A program made the position numbers and the translations under genes. 64,000 nt of DNA from Crocinitomix sp044361315 (lineage in GTDB: Bacteria; Bacteroidota; Bacteroidia; Flavobacteriales_D; Crocinitomicaceae): contig JBIKJA010000004.1 of the NCBI GenBank assembly GCA_044361315.1, forward strand, positions 124,001 to 188,000, given 5' to 3'. The notes under the pieces were generated by a model. The model was not told the DNA's origin and ran no database searches. It worked only from the letters and a program-made list of their open reading frames with translations. Below, piece after piece: positions 27,379 through 35,956 of this stretch (within the stretch, counting starts at the first letter, position 1; every line of letters starts with the position of its first letter).

Positions 27379-27450
27379 TAGCCGCACCAGGAATCGAACC
27401 TGGATCAAAAGTTTAGGAAACTTCTATTCTATCCATTGAACTATGCAGCC
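27379..27450 (-). tRNA. tRNA-Arg (anticodon CCT)
   Basis: On the minus strand the sequence starts GGCTGCATAGTTCAATGG and has a seven-pair acceptor stem with wobbles, a D arm, an anticodon stem GAAGT/ACTTT with loop TTCCTAA (anticodon CCT), and the T arm around GGTTCGATTCC. The discriminator base is A at 27379 and no CCA is encoded. It lies between the response regulator and the RDD gene. Confidence 0.93.
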
Positions 27451-27459
27451 AAATTTTAT

Positions 27460-28200
27460 TTATCGAGTTAATAGAATATAGTCTTGTAAAAGCGTTTGAA
27501 GAAAAGTGACCTTTTTTTCAGGCACTTGATCTAATTTCAATGTTTCGGCAGTACGCGTCGCCAAATCTCTTATGAGTAGCTTATGTGGTTCCTTTAGAAA
27601 TTTTTTAACACGATTTAACGCGTTTTTTATTAAAATCAGGTCTTCATCAGTAAAAACAGCTGCATTTGAATAAGTGGGGCTATGTTTCATCCGATTATCA
27701 ATTCCTAAAACATCACTGATGGTATAAATTTGTTCAGGTTTATTTCTTACCACCGCCGTTTGCGATAAAATATCCCCTAATCGTTGACCTTTTTCAGTCG
27801 TAGAAACAAACAATGCACCAATTGCTCCTACCGAAAACCAAAAATCGATGATTCGAAAAGTCCAGCGCAAGGTATAATCGTTGAGCGAAGCATTTTCGCC
27901 ATTTAAATTAACTACTTGAATGCCAGTAGCTAATTTTCCAATTATTTGTCCTTTCATCAAAAATTCGGAAAGTAACGAATAAAACATGATCGGCAATAAC
28001 ACTAAAATGCACATGGCAACGGTCATCATATCGCTGAAAATGGATGAAAATCCAAAAGAAACTAAGAACAAGGTCATGATTAACCAATAACCAAACATCA
28101 CCAATAGATCGACAAATAAGGCCAAATCTCGATTAAAAACGGTCGCCGCTTCGCAATCAATCGAAATATTATGTGAGGTACTAACGTCAACAGTTTTCAT
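27460..28200 (-). CDS. RDD family membrane protein
   Basis: 246 residues. The Arg-Asp pair is in FNRDLALFVDLLVMF (first helix), with the second conserved region IGKLATGIQVVN and the third helix ending in a GQRLGDIL motif. Three to four helices and a cytoplasmic C-terminal tail of about 75 residues. RDD proteins are poorly understood; some are linked to ion or small-molecule transport. It follows the tRNA by 9 bp. Confidence 0.85.
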   Translation of the reverse strand: MKTVDVSTSHNISIDCEAATVFNRDLALFVDLLVMFGYWLIMTLFLVSFGFSSIFSDMMTVAMCILVLLPIMFYSLLSEFLMKGQIIGKLATGIQVVNLNGENASLNDYTLRWTFRIIDFWFSVGAIGALFVSTTEKGQRLGDILSQTAVVRNKPEQIYTISDVLGIDNRMKHSPTYSNAAVFTDEDLILIKNALNRVKKFLKEPHKLLIRDLATRTAETLKLDQVPEKKVTFLQTLLQDYILLTR

Positions 28201-28424
28201 GGATCTTCTTTAGATACAATTAGTGTGTGAATTTACAAAATTTCATTTAAACGAGGTGGAAAGAAATTTATAAAATTGATAAGCGCTAAATTTTACGCCC
28301 AAAAAATCTCCAAAAACAGTTTATTTGCCCGATTTTGGATAAAAGTGATAAAAAATTTGATTGGTTTTGCAAGTTCTTATGGCTCATTTGATAAGATTAA
28401 TTATTTTTGGGCAAAATTAAACTA

Positions 28425-28784
28425 ATGGTACAAGAAGAATCCAACGCGAAAATAGATAAACTGATTAAAGCACTTGAAAAAGATTTTAATGCAGAAACAA
28501 TTATTAAATCATTGATGGACTTGCGAGAGGACGCCTTAAAAGATAAAGATCCACTTTTAGCAAAGGTCTTAAGACTAGCTTCTGAATACATTAAAGAAGA
28601 GGGTTGCTTTGATCATACCGTTGAAAAGGAAGAAAACGAAGAAGGAGAAGAGTTTTTACTTGAGCCAGGAACAGATGCAGAAAACTTAACTTATTTATTG
28701 CATTTAATTAAAAAGGCGGAGAATAAATTCAACAGAGAAGAAATTAAAGAAATGCGTACTTTTTTGAAATTGAAATTGTACTAA
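28425..28784 (+). CDS. Conserved small helical protein, unknown function
   Basis: 119 residues from the ATG at 28425 (a TTG at 28407 overlaps a TATTTTTG box). Mostly charged helix (KLIKALEKDFNAETIIKSLM, HLIKKAENKFNREEIKEM). No signal peptide or membrane segment, so cytoplasmic. No family recognised. It ends before a strong bidirectional terminator. Confidence 0.7.
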   Translation: MVQEESNAKIDKLIKALEKDFNAETIIKSLMDLREDALKDKDPLLAKVLRLASEYIKEEGCFDHTVEKEENEEGEEFLLEPGTDAENLTYLLHLIKKAENKFNREEIKEMRTFLKLKLY

Positions 28785-28797
28785 GCAAAGATCGAAC

Positions 28798-28837
28798 AAA
28801 AAAAGCGCCTTTCGAATTTCGGAAGGCGCTTTTTTTA
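28798..28837. terminator. Bidirectional Rho-independent terminator
   Basis: GCGCCTT and AAGGCGC (28804-28810 and 28823-28829) pair, flanked by a run of A on the left and T on the right. It serves the converging genes ending at 28784 and 28898. Confidence 0.85.
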
Positions 28838-28897
28838 TTTCAACAATGTAAGAAATTTTGCCCTGAATAGGCTATTTCAAAAGTTCAAATTTGTTTT

Positions 28898-29461
28898 TTA
28901 TGATTTAGCAATCGGTTTTGCAGAACGAATTGTTTTTACCATGTCTTCGATAATCGGTTTTAAAGAACCTTCCTCAGCACTTCTTAAGACATAGTTGTAT
29001 CCTTCAACTTCAACTTCACCGTAACAATGGAAAGTAGTTTTACCACCTTGTCCTTCATGTAAACTACGACGATACATAATTAATTTAGGTTCATCCACTA
29101 AAAATTCAAACGTAAAGATGTTAGACAAGTCGGCTAATCGTTTTTTTTCTGATGCCACTTTATTTTTCTCCTTGCCATAATCCTCAATAATCAATTCAAA
29201 CAGTGGACCGATGGATAAGTACCATAAATAATCACCTTCGTCATGTTCAACTTTTGGATCGATAGAAGCTCCTGTAGAGGATGCTACTTCTGGCAACATT
29301 AAACTCATATTTAATCCATTGTCCTCCAAGGTGATTTGGTTCATATCTGAAAAATCAATGGTAGCAGTGTCACCCGCCAAAGCTTCATCACCTGCGCCAG
29401 AGCCGCTGCAACCAATAAGTAAGATTGGAAGAAATGAAGCTAAAAAAATAATTTTTTTCAT
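28898..29461 (-). CDS. Lipoprotein, unknown function
   Basis: 187 residues with a lipoprotein signal (hydrophobic segment then LIGC, lipidated C18) followed by a flexible Gly/Ser/Asp linker (SGSGAGDEALAGD). The rest is a mixed alpha/beta domain with conserved-looking HEGQGGKTTFHCYGEVEV. Expected in the periplasm or outer membrane. No family recognised. Confidence 0.8.
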   Translation of the reverse strand: MKKIIFLASFLPILLIGCSGSGAGDEALAGDTATIDFSDMNQITLEDNGLNMSLMLPEVASSTGASIDPKVEHDEGDYLWYLSIGPLFELIIEDYGKEKNKVASEKKRLADLSNIFTFEFLVDEPKLIMYRRSLHEGQGGKTTFHCYGEVEVEGYNYVLRSAEEGSLKPIIEDMVKTIRSAKPIAKS

Positions 29462-29656
29462 AATCGCTTTTGGTTAACAGTTATGTTAGCGCCTTTTTTT
29501 ATTATCATAGAAACGCGAGAATTAATTTATCCAAAATTCTCCTATCGCAAAGTAAAGAAAAATTATCTTCATTAATGATTTCTGGAACAAAATAATGATT
29601 TAACGGTTATGTTCAAGAGGAAAACACTACCTTTAAACCTGTAGCACAAAATCACC

Positions 29657-30067
29657 ATGAAAGTAACTGTTTGTAGGAAATCACATTTTAACGCAGCACA
29701 TAGGTTATATAACCCTAAGTGGGATATGGAACAAAATGATGCCGTTTTCGGAAAATGTAATAACCTCAATTTTCATGGACATAATTATACCATTGAAGTG
29801 TGGTTGACTGGAGAGGTAGATCTAGAAACCGGAATGGTCATTGATCTCAAAATTTTAAAAGACTTGATAGAAAGTGAAATTGAAGACCGTTTTGATCATA
29901 AAAATTTAAATTTAGATACCATTGAATTTAAAAACCTTATTCCTACGGCTGAAAACATTTGTATCGTCTGTTGGCATTTATTGCGTGCTAAGCTTGATTC
30001 AAAATTTCAACTGAAAGTAAGACTCTACGAAACGGAGCGCAACATCGCTGAATGTGACGGAAACTAA
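29657..30067 (+). CDS. 6-pyruvoyltetrahydropterin synthase/QueD family protein (PTPS-type Cys motif)
   Basis: 136 residues. Zinc ligands H15, H40 and H42, the catalytic cysteine C34 in FGKCNNLNFHGHNY, the DH pair D80-H81 (RFDHKNLN) and E125 (YETE) are all present. The spacing C-x5-HGH and the FGKCNN context are those of 6-pyruvoyltetrahydropterin synthases; E. coli QueD has C-x3-HGH. The enzyme either makes 6-pyruvoyltetrahydropterin or 6-carboxytetrahydropterin for queuosine. No queC/queE or folate gene is nearby, so the choice is open. Confidence 0.85.
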   Translation: MKVTVCRKSHFNAAHRLYNPKWDMEQNDAVFGKCNNLNFHGHNYTIEVWLTGEVDLETGMVIDLKILKDLIESEIEDRFDHKNLNLDTIEFKNLIPTAENICIVCWHLLRAKLDSKFQLKVRLYETERNIAECDGN

Positions 30068-30092
30068 TCAAGACAGTTTTAATCTTCCTATT

Positions 30093-30983
30093 TTATTCGA
30101 AATAGGTGTATTTTACTAGTTTTAATATAGTAATTAAATTAGACGCCACATCTCTCGAAATATTGGCGCTTAAAAGCATAGAAGAAGGTTCATAAACCAG
30201 TTGAATTTCAGAAATATAAACCCCGTCTTTGTAATAATTTTCAGAGAGTACATTGCCAAAAGAATCGTAGGTATAGGTCCATTTCAAGATGGAGCCCCCT
30301 GCCCCCTTTTTTTCTATTCTCTTTTCACCTAATCGACCATTTTCGTCGTAGCTGTAATAAATGTAGGATAGGCCACCACCCATTTTAAATCGGGCTTCGG
30401 TACTAACTAAATACCCATCTGAATTGTAACTAAAAAACTCTTCTTTGTAAAGTTTTCCGCCTGCATTTAAGTAGATTTTTTTGTAATTTGAACTATCAAG
30501 CTCTTGGTATTCAAATACATCAATTGATACGATAAAAGATTTATCTAAATCAAAATCTAATTTGTTACCTGTTTTATTAATATCACGGCGATATTCTTGT
30601 GATAAAATTCGATTTTTTTCGTCGTAGGTATAATGATATGATTCAAAACCACCCGCATCCGATTTCCGAAGGGTGATTAAACGCCCTAAGTCATCGTAAG
30701 CATACATGCTGACAAGTGTGTCTGTGTATTGCGTGCGATATTCTTTTACCACCAATCCTTGATAATTGAACTCGTAATAATAAATATCTTTCGTTTTTTT
30801 GATGGCCTGTAAAGTTGCTTTTGTGGAGTAATACCCTGAAATCGTTTTTAATTTATTGCGTTTTACAAATTCTTTATTAAAGAAGGGGGAATTTCCAAAC
30901 GTTTTGCCTTCGGACATGTCAATCATTTGCGCTGACCCATTAAATGCCGTTATAAAAATCCAAAAACTAAACCATCGAAACAT
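30093..30983 (-). CDS. Exported YD-repeat-like protein
   Basis: 296 residues from the ATG at 30983, chosen because it opens a signal peptide ending NGSAQ; an earlier ATG at 31016 adds 11 residues. Repeats with Y-x-Y-D-x-x-G/N-R-L (MYAYDDLGRLI, YTYDEKNRILS, YYSYDENGRLG, YTYDSFGNVLS) resemble RHS/YD wall-type repeats that build beta shells. No toxin domain or T9SS tail is visible. Probably periplasmic or surface; function unknown. Confidence 0.7.
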   Translation of the reverse strand: MFRWFSFWIFITAFNGSAQMIDMSEGKTFGNSPFFNKEFVKRNKLKTISGYYSTKATLQAIKKTKDIYYYEFNYQGLVVKEYRTQYTDTLVSMYAYDDLGRLITLRKSDAGGFESYHYTYDEKNRILSQEYRRDINKTGNKLDFDLDKSFIVSIDVFEYQELDSSNYKKIYLNAGGKLYKEEFFSYNSDGYLVSTEARFKMGGGLSYIYYSYDENGRLGEKRIEKKGAGGSILKWTYTYDSFGNVLSENYYKDGVYISEIQLVYEPSSMLLSANISRDVASNLITILKLVKYTYFE

Positions 30984-31093
30984 AGCTACAAAAAAAGATA
31001 AATTTATTTGAACCATTTCTGACCTTATTTTTTTTAATTCACAGCCGAATGGTTAAAACTGCCTAAATTCGAACATGTAAGATACAATTTATA

Positions 31094-31101
31094 TATATTT
31101 G
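31094..31101 (+). promoter_or_regulatory. Putative -7 box for the phosphatase-superfamily gene
   Basis: TATATTTG matches TAnnTTTG 13 nt before the ATG at 31115. No clear -33 TTG. Confidence 0.35.
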
Positions 31102-31114
31102 ATCTTTTGAAAGT

Positions 31115-32059
31115 ATGAAAATGAAACTTACATTAATTGCTGTTTTAAATCTTGTTTTTTTTGGACAAGTTAACGGAGCAGAAGTCGAAAAAAAATATAA
31201 AACTGAAAACGTTTTTATTATTGTCATGGATGGCCCTCGTTATTCTGAAACCTGGGGTGATTCGACCCATAAGTTAATTCCGCACATGGCAAATGATATG
31301 GCGCCTTATGGTGTTATTTATGATAGTTTTCGAGCAAATGGCCCAACTTATACAAATTCAGGACATACCGCTTTAACCACAGGAGTTTATCAGCATATCA
31401 GTAATACCGGAACAGAATATCCAAAAAACCCTTCCATTTTTCAATATTGGTTAAAAGCTACTGGAAAACCTCGCACAGCGGCGTATGTGATTTCAAGTAA
31501 AGACAAACTTTCTATCCTCACCGATTGTAAAAACAAAAAGTGGAAAGGCCAATATCGTCCTTATTCTGATTGTGGAATTAATGGACTAGAAACAGGCTAT
31601 CGGATGGATGATGTAACTTATAACAGAAGCATTGAAATTGCAAAAACAGACAAGCCTAATTTAGTTTTAATCAATTTTAGGTTGCCAGATTCATGGGGAC
31701 ATGCTGGTAATTGGGAAAATTATTTGTCGTCGATTACGTTAAACGATTTGTACATTTATAATTTGTTTAGATTTTTACAATTAGATGAAAATTACAAAGA
31801 CAAAACCACCATTTTTGTCACAAACGATCATGGTCGCCATTTGGATGGGGTAAAAGATGGTTTTATATCGCATGGGGATAATTGTGAAGGATGTCGACGC
31901 ATTAATTGTTTCGCTTACGGCCCTGATTTCAAAAAAGGGGTGATCATGAATACGCCGAGAGAATTGGTGGATATTCCTGCTACAATCGCCGAATTATTAG
32001 GGTTTAAAATGGAAAGATGCGAAGGTCAGGTGATGACAGAATTGTTCAGTAACCAATAA
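31115..32059 (+). CDS. Exported alkaline phosphatase-superfamily protein
   Basis: 314 residues with a signal peptide (about 1-21). The metal-site motifs of the superfamily are visible: D39 in IIVMDGPR, the nucleophile region GPTYTNSGHTALTTG (T80 the likely nucleophile), NFRLPDSWGHAG, VTNDHGRH and SHGD. Arrangement and size fit phosphodiesterases or phosphatases of the NPP/PglZ side rather than sulfatases, since no C/S-x-P-x-R sulfatase motif is seen. Periplasmic hydrolase of phosphate or phosphonate esters by inference. Its stop directly abuts the stop of the convergent murF-alr gene. Confidence 0.75.
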   Translation: MKMKLTLIAVLNLVFFGQVNGAEVEKKYKTENVFIIVMDGPRYSETWGDSTHKLIPHMANDMAPYGVIYDSFRANGPTYTNSGHTALTTGVYQHISNTGTEYPKNPSIFQYWLKATGKPRTAAYVISSKDKLSILTDCKNKKWKGQYRPYSDCGINGLETGYRMDDVTYNRSIEIAKTDKPNLVLINFRLPDSWGHAGNWENYLSSITLNDLYIYNLFRFLQLDENYKDKTTIFVTNDHGRHLDGVKDGFISHGDNCEGCRRINCFAYGPDFKKGVIMNTPRELVDIPATIAELLGFKMERCEGQVMTELFSNQ

Positions 32060-34465
32060 TTATTCTTCTACATAAACTCGTTGTACACGGGTTGAAATGG
32101 TGCTAATAATTTCGTAAGGAATTGTGTTTAATATTCTACTCATCTCAAAAACAGAATTTTTTGTACTGAATATGGATACCTCAGTTTCGGCTCGATAGAA
32201 ATCATCACCCAATTCTACCATACACATATCCATACAGACATTACCAATGATCGGATACTTTTTATCTTTTACGACTACTGACCAATTGCCATTTCCTAGG
32301 CTTCGTCGAAGTCCGTCTGCATATCCTACCGGAATTACACCTATATAAGTGGGTTTTTCAGCTTTGTAATTACGGGCATACCCTACACTTTCTCCGGGTT
32401 CAATTTTGCGAATTTGCGAAAATTGTGTTCTTAATTCTAGTACATTTTCCAGGCCTAAAATTGGGAGGTGATTTTCTAATAAGCCAAATAATCCAATCCC
32501 TAATCTTACCATGTCAAAATGAGCTTCGGGATAATGATATGCGCCAGCTGAATTTGAAATATGTCGTTTAAAAGAATAGCCAATTTCTTGTTGGATGAAA
32601 TTTGTCATGGATTTAAATTGATCCAATTGCCGATCGGTATAAGCTTTTTGATTTAATTCGTCTGCTGCTGAAAAATGAGAGAATACCGTGCGAACATATA
32701 CTTCTGGTTGAGTGGTAAGTTGGGCGACTAAATCTGGTAATTCGTCTTCTCTAAATCCCAACCGATTCATTCCCGTGTCTAATTTAATATGGATTGGGAA
32801 ATGTGTTTTTTGACGTAAGATTAATTGATGAATAAATTGATCTAATAAAGCAGAAGAGTAAATACTCGGTTCTAATTCATAGTCTATTAAATCGTCAAAA
32901 GCAGCTGGCTCAGGATTCATAACCAAAATCGGTAACTTAATACCTCCTTTTCTTAATACAACGCCTTCATCGGCATAAGCGACTCCAAAATAAGCGACAT
33001 TTTCTTGCGCTAAAAACTTGGCAACTTCCAAAATTCCTCCGCCATAAGATTGCGCTTTAACCATCGCTAGCACGCTCGTGTTTTCTTTTAGTTTTGATCG
33101 AAATAGATTTAAATTCCGGCGCATTACAGCCAGGTTCACGACCAATTGCGTAATATGTTTTCGGTCTAAATAATTCGTGACAACCTCTTCTAGCTTTGAG
33201 GTTCTGGAACCGGTGAATAAGATGCATGTATCATCTAAATCAAAAGGATCTTTTGAAAAAGACGCGACGTCGGGATATGTTTTAGTTACAAGTGTAAATT
33301 TATTTCCAATTTCTTCATTACCAAAATATACGATTTGATCAACAGAAACCTGTTTTATTAAATTTGTTAGCGTATTCAGCAAAGATGTTTCGATGGTGAC
33401 GGTTAGCGGATCTTCTGCAATGAAGATGGCCGTTTGTAAGTTTTCTTTGTTAAGCTGCTGGTATTGAATCCCAATTTCGAGTGATTTTTGATCAAGGTTG
33501 TAAACATCATTTATTAAAATATTGCCATTTTTACCAATCATCTTTTCTAAACGCATTGAAATGGAAGGTAATCGCCTCAATTGTTCACCTATTCTTTCTA
33601 GTGATATTCCGAGTAATTCTGCTGCTAAAATCACACTCGCACAATTTGAGACAGATGCATGATCGTGAAATGGAATTTCAAAAGAATAGGTTTTTTCGGG
33701 AAATTGAATTCGAAGATGTTGATTGATTTGTTCAATTTTAATTTCAATTGTTTCTGTGTTATTTTTAAGATACAAATTATTTTCGCGCCATTCAATTAAT
33801 TTCTCGACCTCTTTGAATAGTACAAATTTCTCTCTTTTTTTCTCAATTTCAGGATGGTCTGAAGAAAAACCGCTGTTGTGGGCATCACCAATTCCAGTGA
33901 AAACACCAATTGTAGGTAAAATCATTGCTTGGAGATTGGCCATCTCGTTTGGTTTAGATATGCCCGCTTCAAAAATTGCCAAGGTATGGTTGTGGTCCAT
34001 TTCTAACACTGATAAAGCAACCCCAATTTGGCTATTGTAGCTTTTTGGACTTCGTACAATCAGAAAATCATATTTTAATACATGATAAAGCCATTCTTTT
34101 ACAATCGTTTTACCATTACTTCCAGTAATTCCAATGACAGGAATCTGGAATTTTTTTCGGTGATATTGTGCAATTTGTTGAAGAGCAAATAATCCATTTT
34201 CTACCACTAATTGATTTACACAAAGGGCTGGGATTTCTTGTTCAGTTAAGATGGTTTTACCTCCTTTGTTTATAAAATCCTGAACATATAAGGAACCATG
34301 GGTTTTATTACCTTTGATGACAACAAATAAGGTGTTTGGCGCGATCATGGGAGATCGACTGTCAATCAATATAATATCAATGTAATAGGCTTGTGATGCT
34401 GTTTTATCAACGAACCTTGCACCAGTAATCAAACAAAGCTCTTTTATTGATAAATCTAATCTCAC
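32060..34465 (-). CDS. Bifunctional MurF ligase-alanine racemase
   Basis: 801 residues. Residues about 1-430 are a MurF-type ligase with the ATP loop GITGSNGKT (112-120) and the LINDVYNLD motif; residues about 435-801 are a fold III alanine racemase with PLP lysine K470 (VLAMVKAQSYGGG) and VGYARNY/IIGNVCMDM near the end with the catalytic tyrosine region. The racemase makes D-Ala and MurF adds D-Ala-D-Ala to UDP-MurNAc-tripeptide. The fusion is characteristic of Bacteroidota. In many such fusions the MurF half is divergent. It overlaps the tdk stop by 4 bp. Confidence 0.9.
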   Translation of the reverse strand: MRLDLSIKELCLITGARFVDKTASQAYYIDIILIDSRSPMIAPNTLFVVIKGNKTHGSLYVQDFINKGGKTILTEQEIPALCVNQLVVENGLFALQQIAQYHRKKFQIPVIGITGSNGKTIVKEWLYHVLKYDFLIVRSPKSYNSQIGVALSVLEMDHNHTLAIFEAGISKPNEMANLQAMILPTIGVFTGIGDAHNSGFSSDHPEIEKKREKFVLFKEVEKLIEWRENNLYLKNNTETIEIKIEQINQHLRIQFPEKTYSFEIPFHDHASVSNCASVILAAELLGISLERIGEQLRRLPSISMRLEKMIGKNGNILINDVYNLDQKSLEIGIQYQQLNKENLQTAIFIAEDPLTVTIETSLLNTLTNLIKQVSVDQIVYFGNEEIGNKFTLVTKTYPDVASFSKDPFDLDDTCILFTGSRTSKLEEVVTNYLDRKHITQLVVNLAVMRRNLNLFRSKLKENTSVLAMVKAQSYGGGILEVAKFLAQENVAYFGVAYADEGVVLRKGGIKLPILVMNPEPAAFDDLIDYELEPSIYSSALLDQFIHQLILRQKTHFPIHIKLDTGMNRLGFREDELPDLVAQLTTQPEVYVRTVFSHFSAADELNQKAYTDRQLDQFKSMTNFIQQEIGYSFKRHISNSAGAYHYPEAHFDMVRLGIGLFGLLENHLPILGLENVLELRTQFSQIRKIEPGESVGYARNYKAEKPTYIGVIPVGYADGLRRSLGNGNWSVVVKDKKYPIIGNVCMDMCMVELGDDFYRAETEVSIFSTKNSVFEMSRILNTIPYEIISTISTRVQRVYVEE

Positions 34466-35091
34466 TGGTCTTTTAATTCATTATAACAACTTCTGCAAAG
34501 CGGAACATATTTATCTTTTTCGCCTAAAACAACGACCCCTCTATCTTTTGAAATGCGGTGAGAAAAACGAGCTTTTCCTGAGCAAAATGTGCACACTGAA
34601 CTTAATTTAACAACTTCATCTGCCATGGACATTAATGCGGGCATGCATCCAAACGGGTTTCCTTGAAAATCTAAATCCAATCCAGCTAAAATAAGTGATT
34701 TACCTTGATCTGCAATAATATTACAAACTTTGATAATCGAGGGGTCGAAAAACTGAACTTCGTCAATTGCAACAACATCTGCATGGTGAAATAAATCCAA
34801 AATTTCTTTTGGTTGAACCACATTGGTGGCTTGAATTTCAACTTTGTCGTGCGACATGATGGAGTTTTCAGAATAACGAGCGTCCATTTTTGGTTTAAAC
34901 ACCAAAACTTTCCCCCCTTTGTCTTGATAAGCAGTAATTGCTGAAATTAGACCCTTTGTTTTGCCTGAAAACATAGGTCCACAAATCACTTTTATACGTA
35001 CATTCGTCACGCGTGGACTATAGGTGTACGCACTAGAGATGTTAACATCGGTTTTTTGAGAAGTATTCAATTTATTAAATTTTGCTATCAA
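34462..35091 (-). CDS. tdk: Thymidine kinase
   Basis: Up to 209 residues. P-loop GPMFSGKT, the DEVQFFD motif, a lid with Cys pairs (VCTFCSGKA and PLCRSC, four zinc cysteines), and GLDLDFQGNPFG are all present. It phosphorylates thymidine in the salvage pathway. There is no ATG before the P-loop: possible starts are TTG at 35091 or 35070 and GTG at 35010, so the N-terminus is uncertain. It is first in a two-gene unit with murF-alr and divergent from the gene at 35143. Confidence 0.92.
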   Translation of the reverse strand: MIAKFNKLNTSQKTDVNISSAYTYSPRVTNVRIKVICGPMFSGKTKGLISAITAYQDKGGKVLVFKPKMDARYSENSIMSHDKVEIQATNVVQPKEILDLFHHADVVAIDEVQFFDPSIIKVCNIIADQGKSLILAGLDLDFQGNPFGCMPALMSMADEVVKLSSVCTFCSGKARFSHRISKDRGVVVLGEKDKYVPLCRSCYNELKDQ

Positions 35092-35142
35092 ATATAACGC
35101 TAATTTTAGCGTATCGTTAAAATTGTGAATAAGTATTTAAAA

Positions 35143-35946
35143 ATGAGTAAAACATCTTACAAAAACACGAAAGAGCTAATTGTGGATCTTTCTCAAAAAA
35201 TCGATTTGTTAGACAAAGGGAGTCTTCGGTTGGAGGATTTAAATTCGCTGGTTGAAAGTGGTAAGGATTTGTACGAACATCTCGTCATTCTTAGATATAA
35301 AGCATTTGATAAATTTGATTTCACAACAAACGAAACCGTAAAACCGTCTAAAGTTGAAAAACCTAGTCCTGCGGCAAAGGTCGAAGCCCAGGTTGGTACC
35401 GCTTTAGAAATGTCGTTTGATTTCACCAGCTTTGAGCCTGAACAGCCGAAACTAGAGCCAATCGAAACAACTGTTATTCCTCAACCAACTCAGCTTCCTC
35501 CGATGGAAGTATTTAAAGACGAGCCTCAACAGGTAATTGTCTCTGCTGGAGAAATACCTGACATCAAAGAGCAAGTTACTCCTTTGAAATCAGTCGCGCC
35601 TCCAGTTGTCCCTCCAATGAAATTGACTGAGGGAGGGGTTGATGCAAATTCATTAAACGATGCGTTTAAAGAAGAGGATGACCAATCATTGAGAAAAAAA
35701 TTAGAAAAAACTCCTATTAGTGATCTACGTCCACAAATTAGTATTGGTAAAAAATTTGAATACATTTCACTGTTGTTTTTAGGCGATGCCGCTGACTACG
35801 ACAAGTCGATTGACTTTTTAAATAATGCCTCAACTTGGGAAGTTGCCACAGACAAAATCGAAGAATTAAAGCTCCGGTACAAATGGGACATGGAAGACCG
35901 TACGATTCAAAAATTTATTGAATTGGTCGAACGTCGCTACCTATGA
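35143..35946 (+). CDS. Conserved Bacteroidota protein with disordered middle
   Basis: 267 residues from the ATG at 35143; a GTG at 35125 is the alternative. An N-terminal helical region (about 1-60, KELIVDLSQKIDLLDKGSL), a Pro/Glu-rich low-complexity middle (about 70-180) and a helical C-terminal domain (about 190-267, KFEYISLLFLGDAADYDKSI) suggest a scaffold or regulator. No catalytic motif. This two-domain layout is widespread in the phylum but I know no function. The M28 peptidase follows 10 bp later. Confidence 0.75.
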   Translation: MSKTSYKNTKELIVDLSQKIDLLDKGSLRLEDLNSLVESGKDLYEHLVILRYKAFDKFDFTTNETVKPSKVEKPSPAAKVEAQVGTALEMSFDFTSFEPEQPKLEPIETTVIPQPTQLPPMEVFKDEPQQVIVSAGEIPDIKEQVTPLKSVAPPVVPPMKLTEGGVDANSLNDAFKEEDDQSLRKKLEKTPISDLRPQISIGKKFEYISLLFLGDAADYDKSIDFLNNASTWEVATDKIEELKLRYKWDMEDRTIQKFIELVERRYL

Positions 35947-35956
35947 TCTTGCTTCT

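Noticed and set aside
31115..32059. Sulfatase call for the phosphatase-superfamily protein
   Set aside because: The sulfatase C/S-x-P-x-R motif is absent; the nucleophile region GPTYTNSGHTAL fits phosphatases/phosphodiesterases better.
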